A stretch of DNA of 8,210 bases from positions 1 to 8,210 of the forward strand of contig PXSC01000107.1 of the NCBI GenBank assembly GCA_003023535.1, written 5' to 3'. The DNA is from Halobacteriales archaeon QS_9_70_65. Its GTDB lineage: Archaea; Halobacteriota; Halobacteria; Halobacteriales; Haloarculaceae. Positions 1 through 5,968 of the stretch are shown here, one piece after another. Within the stretch, counting starts at the first letter, position 1; every line of letters starts with the position of its first letter. The position numbers and the translations under genes were made by a program. The notes beneath the pieces were generated by a model. That model worked only from the letters and a program-made list of their open reading frames with translations. It had not been told where the DNA came from and did not search any database.

Positions 1-362
1 TAGGCGCCGATGTCGGTGTCCAGCTCGCGGGCGACGACGGTCGCCAGCGGCGCGCCGGCCTTCTCGATGCCGACCGTCAGGTCGACGGCTTCGCCCTGCT
101 TCGACAGCAGGTCCGCCATCGCCCGGCCGGCGTACGTCAGCCGCGCGGAGTCGCGGCCGATGGCGCTCCAGTCGACGTGGATGTCGTGGGGGCCGCCGGT
201 CGGCTCCTCGGAGTCGGTCGTCGTCGGTGCGGCGTCGCTGCGCTCGACGAGCCAGCTGGCCGTCTCCCGGGAGACGTTCAGCTGGTCGGCGATTTCGCCC
301 TTCGAGAACCCCCGCTCGGACAGCTCGCGGGCGCCCTCGATGAGGTCGTCAACGTTCTTCAT
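1..362 (-). CDS. gfcR: GfcR-type transcriptional regulator of sugar catabolism (HTH plus PRTase-like domain), partial
   Basis: Only the first 120 residues lie in the window; the C-terminus runs off the left edge. Residues about 18-41 form a helix-turn-helix (SKGEIADQLNVSRETASWLVE). After an acidic linker, a phosphoribosyltransferase-like fold begins near residue 60, with a GIEKAGAPLATVVARE segment resembling the orotate phosphoribosyltransferase core. This HTH plus PRTase-like arrangement is that of the haloarchaeal proteins long annotated as orotate phosphoribosyltransferase-like, now GfcR, a regulator of glucose and fructose degradation genes in Haloferax. The ATG overlaps the 3' end of gdh by 14 nt (gdh stop at 349-351), so the two are almost surely co-transcribed and probably translationally coupled. 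The role is inferred from family and context: regulator of the Entner-Doudoroff genes nearby. A true pyrimidine-salvage enzyme is unlikely because of the N-terminal HTH. Confidence 0.88.
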   Translation of the reverse strand, partial: MKNVDDLIEGARELSERGFSKGEIADQLNVSRETASWLVERSDAAPTTTDSEEPTGGPHDIHVDWSAIGRDSARLTYAGRAMADLLSKQGEAVDLTVGIEKAGAPLATVVARELDTDIGA

Positions 363-1422
363 ACCGGGCAAACTCGACGACCGACTTTATGTTCGTCGGC
401 CCGCGTCGGAACGCCGGGCCGAACGACCGGTGCGGTGTGACCTCGGTGACGAACGACTCCGGGAACCACCGCGGCAGCTCCCGGAGCCGGTCGACGGCGG
501 CCTCGAAGTGCCGGACGCCGGAGTTGACGCTGCCGACCAGCGCCTTGTTGTTGAGCACCAGCTCCTCGTGGAGCCGGCCGCCGTCGACCTCGAACGTCCA
601 GGGGTCCGGCACGCCGAGCAGCGCGGCCACGCCGCCGGGCGCCAGCGCCTCGATGCTCTCGAAGGCGTGTCTGGCGTGGCCGGTCGCCTCGTACACCAGG
701 TCGGCCGGCTCGTGGACCTCCGGCACCGCCGACACCGGCGTCTCCCGGGAGTCGACGTACGTCGCCCCCAGCCGCTCGATGACGTCGATCGTCGGATCCG
801 GGCGGTCCCGGCGACCGAGACAGTACACCTCGTCGGCGTCGTCGACCAGCACCGCGACAGTCAACAGCCCCAGCGCGCCGTTGCCGAGCACCAGCGCCGT
901 CTCCGGGCGCCACTCGAACGACGAGCGGGCCGCCGCCGCCAGCTCCAGGGCCTTCTCCGAGACGCTCATCGGCTCCACGAGGAAGCCCAGCGACGCGAGG
1001 TCCGGCGGCACCGTCACCAGGTACCCCTCGGGGCTGGTGAAGTACTCGCTCATGAAGCCGTGGGCGCCGTCGATGCCGCGCTCGAGGGTGGCTCCCGGCG
1101 GCGCCATGTCGGCCTCCCCGCGCTCGAAGTAGTCGTTCGGGTCGTCGCCGGGCGGCCGTCGAACCGTCGGCACGACGACGTCGCCGGCCTCGAGGTCGGT
1201 TCCGGGTGCCGTCTCGACGATGCCGACGGCCTCGTGGCCTAACACGAGGTGGTCCTCGCCGTCCGGCGGGCTCCCGTGATTGCCGGCGACGACCTCGTGG
1301 TCCGTCCCGTCGACGCCGACGCGGAGCGTCTTCACGAGCGCCTCGCCCGGGGCGGGCTCCGGCCTCGGCAGCTCGAGCAGGCGCGGCTCGTCGGCGCCGC
1401 GTTCGATTCCGATGGCGTCCAT
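349..1422 (-). CDS. gdh: Glucose 1-dehydrogenase, NAD(P)-dependent, zinc-binding MDR family
   Basis: This 357-residue protein oxidises D-glucose to gluconolactone, the first step of the haloarchaeal Entner-Doudoroff pathway, in the cytoplasm. It is a medium-chain dehydrogenase. The catalytic zinc ligands match those described for Haloferax mediterranei GDH: Asp38 (in GVDGTD, replacing the usual Cys), His63-Glu64 (in LGHEAVG) and Glu150 (in LVEPMS). The Rossmann motif is LGNGALG at 179-185, followed by GRRDRPDP at 203-210, whose arginines suit binding of the NADP 2'-phosphate. Length equals that of the Haloferax enzyme, and the ATG at 1422 gives the expected N-terminus. It is divergent from the HAD gene and overlaps gfcR downstream. 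An AT-rich promoter and a TTACTC-type site lie within 50 nt upstream. Activity on galactose or another aldose cannot be excluded. Confidence 0.95.
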   Translation of the reverse strand: MDAIGIERGADEPRLLELPRPEPAPGEALVKTLRVGVDGTDHEVVAGNHGSPPDGEDHLVLGHEAVGIVETAPGTDLEAGDVVVPTVRRPPGDDPNDYFERGEADMAPPGATLERGIDGAHGFMSEYFTSPEGYLVTVPPDLASLGFLVEPMSVSEKALELAAAARSSFEWRPETALVLGNGALGLLTVAVLVDDADEVYCLGRRDRPDPTIDVIERLGATYVDSRETPVSAVPEVHEPADLVYEATGHARHAFESIEALAPGGVAALLGVPDPWTFEVDGGRLHEELVLNNKALVGSVNSGVRHFEAAVDRLRELPRWFPESFVTEVTPHRSFGPAFRRGPTNIKSVVEFARYEER

Positions 1423-1452
1423 ATCTCGAGGAGTGGCTCCAGGGTTGAAAAC

Positions 1453-1459
1453 ATTTATC
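1453..1459 (-). promoter_or_regulatory. Candidate gdh core promoter (TATA-like)
   Basis: Read on the minus strand, GATAAAT lies about 31-37 nt before the gdh ATG and is followed by TGTTTTC at about -27. Either could serve as the TATA element of a leaderless or very short-leader transcript. The element overlaps the operator-like site at 1455-1472. Confidence 0.45.
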
Positions 1460-1472
1460 CAGTTACGAGTAA
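1455..1472 (-). promoter_or_regulatory. Operator-like site upstream of gdh, TTACTC-N5-TGGATAA
   Basis: The minus strand reads TTACTCGTAACTGGATAA, starting 50 nt before the gdh ATG. Its first 10 nt (TTACTCGTAA) are an inverted repeat with a 2-nt centre. It matches the consensus TTACTC-N5-YGRNWAA shared with sites before kdgA and gnaD and at 2973. It also lies about 33 nt before the TATA box of the divergent HAD gene, so it could act on both promoters. Binding by GfcR is inference. Confidence 0.5.
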
Positions 1473-1491
1473 ATTAACGCGGGCGGTCAGC

Positions 1492-1499
1492 ACATATAC
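1492..1499 (+). promoter_or_regulatory. TATA box of the HAD hydrolase gene
   Basis: ACATATAC is centred about 26 nt before the ATG at 1522. That is the spacing expected when transcription starts at or next to the start codon, so the mRNA is probably leaderless. No Shine-Dalgarno sequence is seen before the ATG. Confidence 0.6.
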
Positions 1500-1521
1500 G
1501 GACGCCGCCGTTCCTTCGATC

Positions 1522-2763
1522 ATGGAACGGTACGACCTGCTGTACCGGCTCTACGACGAGTTCGACACCGACATGCTCGGGGAGTACCAGGAGTTCGTCG
1601 ACCTGTTCCCGCCCGTCGACTCGCGGGTCGCCCTCGATCACTGGGAGGAAGCCAGCGAGGAGCTGACTGCCCGAAAGGGGAAGCTCCGGGGGTCTTTTCC
1701 CGGCGCGGGCGAGACGTTCGCCGACCTGGCGGCGCTGGCCAGCCGCGAGCAGGCCTTCGCCGGGCTGGACCTCTACAACGAGTACGACCGCGGCGTGAAC
1801 GTACTGGTGCTGGACGTCGACGAGACGCTGCGGTCGGCCGGCAACACCGACAACGAGATCCCCCGGGAGACGCTGCACCTCATGACCCGGTTTCACGAGG
1901 CCGGCGTCCCGATCGTCATCTGCACGGGTCAGACCCTGGAGAACGTCAAGGGATTCCTCATCCAGGGGCTCGGCAACGAGATGGTCCACTCCGGCGACGT
2001 GAGCATCGTCTACGAGGCCGGCACCGGCGTGTTCACGCCGGGCCACGGCGCCGACACGAAGCGACTGCTGTACGAGGAGCTGGACGCGGAGATCCGCGAG
2101 GTGTTCGGCCGGGTCCGCTCGCGCGTGTTCCCGGACGCCCCGGCGGCGGTCGCCGGCGGCTGTCACCTCCAGGGCAACGAGTTCAACGTCACCCTGAAGC
2201 CGAACTTCGAGACCGGCAGCGACCGGGCGCGGGCGGTCGTCGACGAGGGACTGGTCTACCTGCTGGACCTGCTGGAGGAGAGCGTCGCCGAGGCCGTCGG
2301 CCGCGAGCCGGCCGCCGAAGGGTACGCCCGCGCGTACTACGCCGACGCCGACCCCGAGATCCGCGGCGTCCTTGAGGCCGAAAGCGAGCGGCCCGACGCC
2401 GCCGACGACGTCCCGGACGACCTCGCGGCGGTCTTCGAGCGGGTCGACGTCGCCTACTACGAGGCCGACGCCGCCGAGATCGGCTCCCTGGAGCTGAACA
2501 AGGTCGTCGGCGTCGAAACCGCCCTCTCGGTGCTCGGCATCGACGACCCCTTCGCGCTGGTGATGGGCGACTCCAAGAGCGACCTCCGGGTGATGCGGTG
2601 GGCCGACGAGCACGACGCCGGCGTCGCCGCCGCCCCCGACCACGCCTCCGACGACGTCCTCGAACACGTCCTCGGAACCGACGAGCTGGTGTTCGACCGC
2701 GGCGACGCCGGCGAGATGCTCAGGACCGCCTACGCGATGTACCGGCTCGCGGAACTCGACTGA
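1522..2763 (+). CDS. HAD-superfamily hydrolase with large cap domain, substrate unknown
   Basis: This 413-residue protein carries all four HAD phosphatase motifs. Motif I is DVDETL with Asp98 (nucleophile) and Asp100. Motif II is the CTGQT threonine at 135. Motif III is Lys327 in ELNK, and motif IV is GDSKSD with Asp350 and Asp354. About 190 residues separate motifs II and III and should form a C2-type cap, as in sugar phosphatases of the Cof, sucrose-phosphate or trehalose-phosphate type. The first 90 residues (helical, rich in Asp, Glu, Tyr and Leu) are an extra N-terminal region. The frame is open upstream to 1249, inside gdh on the other strand, but the TATA box at 1492-1499 fixes the start at 1522. 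No signal peptide is visible, so it is cytoplasmic. Its position divergent from gdh suggests a sugar-phosphate or sugar-acid phosphate substrate, but that is only inference. Confidence 0.85.
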   Translation: MERYDLLYRLYDEFDTDMLGEYQEFVDLFPPVDSRVALDHWEEASEELTARKGKLRGSFPGAGETFADLAALASREQAFAGLDLYNEYDRGVNVLVLDVDETLRSAGNTDNEIPRETLHLMTRFHEAGVPIVICTGQTLENVKGFLIQGLGNEMVHSGDVSIVYEAGTGVFTPGHGADTKRLLYEELDAEIREVFGRVRSRVFPDAPAAVAGGCHLQGNEFNVTLKPNFETGSDRARAVVDEGLVYLLDLLEESVAEAVGREPAAEGYARAYYADADPEIRGVLEAESERPDAADDVPDDLAAVFERVDVAYYEADAAEIGSLELNKVVGVETALSVLGIDDPFALVMGDSKSDLRVMRWADEHDAGVAAAPDHASDDVLEHVLGTDELVFDRGDAGEMLRTAYAMYRLAELD

Positions 2764-2780
2764 GAGTGATCGTTGCGATG

Positions 2781-2803
2781 CTTTTCGGCACAGTAGTGAA
2801 AAG
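2781..2803 (+). terminator. Possible weak transcription terminator after the HAD gene
   Basis: An inverted repeat CTTTTC / GAAAAG (6-bp arms, 11-nt loop) lies 18 nt after the HAD stop codon. It provides a T-run on either strand between convergent genes. The short AT-rich stem makes this a tentative call. Confidence 0.3.
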
Positions 2804-2885
2804 GAAGCGACTTCGAGGTCCGAACCCGATTGCTTCGACGCTCGGCGGTAACGACCCGCAGTAATCAGTACGAAACGGAGTCGCC

Positions 2886-2960
2886 TCAGGCGTACCTGCC
2901 GTCGTCGTCGTTCTGTTGTCGCTGCTCCAGCCGCACGATGGGGAGGAATGCTGGTACCAT
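2886..2960 (-). CDS. Possible 24-residue small protein, unrecognised
   Basis: This short minus-strand ORF begins MVPAFLPIVRLEQRQQ and ends in an acidic tail (NDDDGRYA). I do not recognise it. In its favour, a TATA-like CTTATTC is centred about 26 nt before the ATG (near 2986), exactly the leaderless spacing. A 9-bp inverted repeat (2969-2998) also brackets that box. It lies on the same strand as the beta-grasp gene, 60 nt beyond its stop, in the gap between two convergent genes. Against it, the ORF is very short, and chance ORFs of this size are common in GC-rich DNA. It could instead mark the start of a non-coding transcript. Confidence 0.25.
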   Translation of the reverse strand: MVPAFLPIVRLEQRQQNDDDGRYA

Positions 2961-2968
2961 TCTATCTA

Positions 2969-2998
2969 AAACTTACTCGGAGACGAATAAGTAAGTTT
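2969..2998. repeat. Inverted repeat, 9-bp perfect arms, operator-like
   Basis: AAACTTACT (2969-2977) and AGTAAGTTT (2990-2998) are exact reverse complements separated by 12 nt. The stem is AT-rich and is not followed by a T-run, so it looks more like a protein-binding site than a terminator. Nested within it is TTACTCGGAGACGAATAA (2973-2990), which fits the TTACTC-N5-CGANWAA consensus seen before kdgA and gnaD. Confidence 0.55.
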
Positions 2999-3020
2999 CG
3001 ATACACGTTCTGGTACGGGT

Positions 3021-3332
3021 TCACACGGCAGGGACGGACTCGCCGTTGTGGAGGGGTTCGGAGGCCGCCAGCCGCTTCTCGCCGCCGTCGGCGACGCGGA
3101 CCGCCGATACGGTCGATCGGAGGCGGTCGCCCTCCAACAGCGCCAGCCGAAGGTGGCTGCCGTAGCGGTCGGCCCAGGCCGTCACCGCGTCGGCGACGGT
3201 GCTTCCGGCCGGGACGACGACCCGACCCTGTCGTGCGCCGGCCCGCGCGACGAGCGCGCCGGTCAGCTCGATGTCGACGCCGAGGCCGCCGCCGCCCTCG
3301 TCGGCCCTGACGATGTCCGTGTCGGTACTCAT
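3021..3332 (-). CDS. MoaD/ThiS-like beta-grasp (ubiquitin-fold) small protein lacking C-terminal Gly-Gly
   Basis: This 103-residue protein has the residue pattern of MoaD/ThiS/SAMP sulfur-carrier or modifier proteins. It has a first strand DIELTGALVARAG (20-32), a second strand RVVVPAGSTVADAV (37-50) leading into a helix AWADRYG, then a LLEGDRLRSTVSAVRV hairpin and an EPLHNGESVPAV end (92-103). That end aligns with the PLxDGDEVxxVPAVAGG tail typical of the family, but the protein stops at Val103 without the Gly-Gly needed for adenylation or conjugation. The first 18 residues are an acidic, Gly-rich extension. The ATG at 3332 is preferred over an in-frame TTG at 3359; GAGGTG stands just before it and a TATTT box about 28 nt upstream. 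It is divergent from kdgA, sharing a 90-nt promoter region. Family assignment is by pattern only, and function is unknown. Confidence 0.62.
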   Translation of the reverse strand: MSTDTDIVRADEGGGGLGVDIELTGALVARAGARQGRVVVPAGSTVADAVTAWADRYGSHLRLALLEGDRLRSTVSAVRVADGGEKRLAASEPLHNGESVPAV

Positions 3333-3364
3333 TACACCTCGTTCCGGCCCCGGGGTCAAATACT

Positions 3365-3382
3365 TTACTCACATCCGAAAAA
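3365..3382 (+). promoter_or_regulatory. Operator-like site upstream of kdgA, TTACTC-N5-CGAAAAA
   Basis: TTACTCACATCCGAAAAA begins 58 nt before the kdgA ATG, the same distance as the corresponding site before gnaD, and about 31 nt before the TATA-like CTTATG. It also abuts the TATA-like element of the divergent beta-grasp gene (about 3358-3364). A shared regulator could thus affect both genes. GfcR as the ligand is inference. Confidence 0.5.
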
Positions 3383-3393
3383 GAAGCCGCAGG

Positions 3394-3399
3394 CTTATG
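3394..3399 (+). promoter_or_regulatory. TATA-like box of kdgA
   Basis: CTTATG is centred about 27 nt before the ATG at 3423, fitting a leaderless haloarchaeal transcript. No Shine-Dalgarno sequence is seen before the ATG. Confidence 0.55.
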
Positions 3400-3422
3400 T
3401 CGGCCGGCGCCGAACACCGGAT

Positions 3423-4337
3423 ATGACAGCGAACGCTCCGTCGCCCGGGGCCGACGACCCGCTGGGGCTCACCGGGGTCGTCCCGCCGACGGTGACGGCC
3501 TTCGACGCGGCCGGCGACGTCGACCCCGCGGCGACGGCGGCCCACGCGCGGTTCGTCGTCGACGACGGCGCCGACGGCGTCTTCCCGCTCGGCACCAACG
3601 GCGAGTTCGCGACCCTGACGGCCGCCGAGCGCCGCCGGGTCGTCGAGACGGTCGCGGAGGCGGTCGAGGCGCCGGTCATCGCCGGCGTCGGCCACCCGAG
3701 CACCCGCCGGACCGTCGCCCACGCGGAACACGCCGAGCGGGTCGGCGCCGACGGCGTCGTCGTCGTCACCCCCTACTACTACCCCGTCGACGGGCGGGCG
3801 GCGGTCGACCACTACCGGGCGGTCGCCGACGCCGTCGACCTCCCGGTGTACGTCTACCACGTTCCGGGCCGGACCGGCACCGAGCTGTCGCTGTCGACGC
3901 TGGAGCGGCTGGCCGCCGTCGACGGCGTCGCCGGCGTGAAGGACTCCTCGAAGGACGTCCCCTGGCTGGCACAGGCCGTCGACCGCGCGCCCGAACTGAC
4001 GTTTCTGGTGGGGTCGGACTCGCTGCTGTTCGCCGGCCTGGAGGTCGGCTGTGCGGGCGTGGTCAGCGCCGTCGCGAACGTCTTCCCCGGACTCGTCGCC
4101 GATCTCTACGCGGCTTACGACGCCGGCGACGAGTCGCGGGCCCGCGAGCTCCAGTCGACGGTCTTCGACGTCCGGTCGGCGCTGAAGCGCGGGCCGTACA
4201 TGGCGGGGGTGAAGACGGCGCTGTCGCTGCGTGACCCCGGCTTCGACGTCGGCGGCCTCCGCGCGCCGCTGCGGACGATGGACGAGACCGACCGGGCCGC
4301 CCTCGAGGCCGACCTCGCGGAGCTCGGCCTCCTGTGA
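3423..4337 (+). CDS. kdgA: 2-keto-3-deoxy-(6-phospho)gluconate aldolase, DHDPS/NAL family
   Basis: This 304-residue class I aldolase is of the dihydrodipicolinate synthase / N-acetylneuraminate lyase family. The Schiff-base lysine is Lys173 in GVKDSS and the catalytic tyrosine is Tyr145 in YHVPGRTG. The carboxylate-binding loop is GTNGE at 57-61, where DHDPS usually has GTTGE. It should split KDG or KDPG into pyruvate plus glyceraldehyde or glyceraldehyde-3-phosphate in the Entner-Doudoroff pathway. The KDG role rests mainly on context: gdh, gnaD and the sugar regulator lie in the same cluster. A lysine-biosynthesis DapA is the alternative. The frame is open well upstream (to 3048), but the promoter at 3394-3399 and the family N-terminus (GLTGVVPPTVTAF) support ATG 3423. 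It heads an operon with two GH13 genes; its stop overlaps the next start as GTGA. Confidence 0.88.
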   Translation: MTANAPSPGADDPLGLTGVVPPTVTAFDAAGDVDPAATAAHARFVVDDGADGVFPLGTNGEFATLTAAERRRVVETVAEAVEAPVIAGVGHPSTRRTVAHAEHAERVGADGVVVVTPYYYPVDGRAAVDHYRAVADAVDLPVYVYHVPGRTGTELSLSTLERLAAVDGVAGVKDSSKDVPWLAQAVDRAPELTFLVGSDSLLFAGLEVGCAGVVSAVANVFPGLVADLYAAYDAGDESRARELQSTVFDVRSALKRGPYMAGVKTALSLRDPGFDVGGLRAPLRTMDETDRAALEADLAELGLL

Positions 4338-5968
4338 CCCGCGAGCTCTCGGAGGCGGTGGTGTACCAGCTGTACCCCCGCAGCTTCAACGACAGCGACG
4401 GCGATGGAATCGGCGACCTGCCGGGGGCCCTCGAGCGGCTCGATCACGTCGTCGACCTCGGAATCGACTACGTCTGGCTCAACCCCATCTACGACTCCCC
4501 GGGGGTCGACGCCGGCTACGACGTCCGGGATTACTACGCCGTCGACGACCGCTACGGCACGATGGCGGACCTGGGGGGGCTCCTCGAGGAACTCCACGCC
4601 CGCGACGTCGGGCTCGTCATGGACCTGGTGGTGAACCACACCTCCGACGAACACGAGTGGTTCCGGCGGTCCCGGCGCGGCGACCCCGGGTTCGCCGACT
4701 TCTACCACTGGGTCGACGGCGACCCCGGGGAGCCGCCGAACAACTGGACCTCCGCCTTCGGCGGGTCGGCCTGGAGTTACGACGATGAGCGGGAAGCGTG
4801 GTACCTGCATCTCTTCGACGAGCGCCAGCCGGACCTCGACTGGCGGGTGCCCGCGGTCCGGGAGGAAATCCACGAGATGATGGACTGGTGGCTCCGGAAG
4901 GGCGTCGACGGCTTCCGGATGGACGTCATCAACCTCATCTCGAAGGCCGACGGCTACCCGGACGGCGAGCCGGGCGGGTGGGTTGGCGTCGAGCACTTCG
5001 TCGACGGGCCGGACGTCCTCCCGCGGCTGGAGGCGATGGCCGAGCGGGTGCTGGATCCCCACGACGCCGTCTCCGTCGGCGAGTGCGTCGCCGTCGACCT
5101 CGCGGCCGCCGACGACTACGTCGGCCCCGACGCCCCGCTCGACACGCTGTTTCACTTCGACCACATGGACCTCGACGACCACCCCGAGGCGGGCTGGTGG
5201 GGCGTCGCCGACTGGGATCTCCGGGAGCTGAAGTCGGCCTTCGACCGCTGGGAGGACGACCTCGCGGGTCCGACCGCCGTCTACCTCGGCAACCACGACC
5301 AGCCCCGCATCGTCTCGCGGTTCGGCGACGACGGCCGGTACCGCCGCGAGAGCGCGACGCTGCTGGCGACCTTCCTGCTGACGATGCCCGGCATCGCCTT
5401 CTGCTACCAGGGCGACGAACTCGGTATGAGCAACTACCCCTGGTCGTCGCTGTCGGAGCTGCGGGACGCCGAGGCCGTCAACCGGGTCGAGCTGGCGCGT
5501 TCTGACGGCCGCATCGACGACTTCGAGGCGGCCCGCGAGGTCGTCCGGTACCGCACCCGCGACAACGCGCGGACGCCGATGCAGTGGGACGACTCGCCGA
5601 ACGCCGGCTTCACGACCGGCGAGCCGTGGCTGCCGGTCAATCCCGACTACACGGAGGTCAACGCCGGGGCGGCCCGGGGCGACCCCGACTCAATCTACCG
5701 ATACTACCGGCGGCTGATCGCGCTGCGGCACGACCACGACGCGCTCGCCGGTGGCGAATACGTCCCGCTGACGCCCGACCATCCGCAGGTGTGGGCCTAC
5801 GACCGCGTCGGCGCCGACGAGCGGCTCCGGGTCGTGCTCAACTGGGCCGACGAGCCGACCGCCGCCCCGGTCGACGTCACGGGCGAGAGTCTCATCGAAA
5901 ACTACGAGTCGGCGGACCGTCTACGGCCGTACGAGGCGCGTGTACACCGACATGGCGGGGGGCTGTGA
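4334..5968 (+). CDS. GH13 alpha-glucosidase / oligo-1,6-glucosidase type, intact copy
   Basis: This 544-residue GH13 enzyme should hydrolyse short alpha-glucosides (maltose, isomaltose or related) to glucose in the cytoplasm; no signal peptide is present. The TIM barrel carries MDLVVNHTSDEH (96-107), the nucleophile Asp197 in GFRMDVI, the acid/base Glu250 in VGE, and the transition-state Asp322 in NHDQPR. The beta8 region TMPGIAFCYQGDELGM (350-365) is present. QPDLDW at 165-170 occupies the subfamily V motif, usually QPDLN. Val198 directly after the nucleophile is the residue linked in this family to alpha-1,6 rather than alpha-1,4 preference, so isomaltase-like activity is plausible. The start is a GTG overlapping the kdgA stop (GTGA), which implies translational coupling; an earlier start is not needed. 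The C-terminal HGGGL tail overlaps the next gene. Length is near the family norm of about 550. Confidence 0.9.
   Translation: MTRELSEAVVYQLYPRSFNDSDGDGIGDLPGALERLDHVVDLGIDYVWLNPIYDSPGVDAGYDVRDYYAVDDRYGTMADLGGLLEELHARDVGLVMDLVVNHTSDEHEWFRRSRRGDPGFADFYHWVDGDPGEPPNNWTSAFGGSAWSYDDEREAWYLHLFDERQPDLDWRVPAVREEIHEMMDWWLRKGVDGFRMDVINLISKADGYPDGEPGGWVGVEHFVDGPDVLPRLEAMAERVLDPHDAVSVGECVAVDLAAADDYVGPDAPLDTLFHFDHMDLDDHPEAGWWGVADWDLRELKSAFDRWEDDLAGPTAVYLGNHDQPRIVSRFGDDGRYRRESATLLATFLLTMPGIAFCYQGDELGMSNYPWSSLSELRDAEAVNRVELARSDGRIDDFEAAREVVRYRTRDNARTPMQWDDSPNAGFTTGEPWLPVNPDYTEVNAGAARGDPDSIYRYYRRLIALRHDHDALAGGEYVPLTPDHPQVWAYDRVGADERLRVVLNWADEPTAAPVDVTGESLIENYESADRLRPYEARVHRHGGGL
4352..4430 (+). repeat. 79-nt direct repeat, copy 1 (partner 6000-6078)
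   Basis: Positions 4352-4430 and 6000-6078 are identical base for base. They encode the N-terminal beta1 region of both GH13 paralogues (EAVVYQLYPRSFNDSDGD onward). Every synonymous position agrees, unlike the flanking sequence, which diverges at once on both sides. Confidence 0.9.
5557..5640 (+). repeat. 84-nt direct repeat, copy 1 (partner 7145-7228)
   Basis: Positions 5557-5640 and 7145-7228 are identical. They encode the RDNARTPMQWDDSPNAGF segment and the following residues in both GH13 paralogues. The spacing between copies differs by 60 nt from that of the 79-nt repeat, which reflects the indels between the genes, including the 66-nt deletion in the second. Confidence 0.9.

Noticed and set aside
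1249..1521. N-terminal extension of the HAD hydrolase by 91 codons
   Set aside because: It lies antisense within gdh and across the divergent promoter. The TATA box 26 nt before ATG 1522 marks the true start.
1474..2667. 397-codon minus-strand frame opposite the HAD gene
   Set aside because: Val/Gly-rich antisense shadow of a gene with four intact HAD motifs.
2778..2864. 28-codon plus-strand ORF after the HAD gene
   Set aside because: It is basic (VVKRKRLRG), has no promoter or ribosome-binding site, and lies over the candidate terminator. Likely chance.
2948..3310. Arg-rich plus-strand frame opposite the beta-grasp gene
   Set aside because: It is very rich in Arg and Pro, atypical for acidic haloarchaeal proteins, and antisense to a gene with a clear MoaD-like pattern.
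4115..5296. 393-codon minus-strand frame across kdgA and the first GH13 gene
   Set aside because: It spans two well-supported plus-strand genes, and its translation mirrors the antisense frame of the second GH13 copy (a consequence of the duplication). No recognisable domain.
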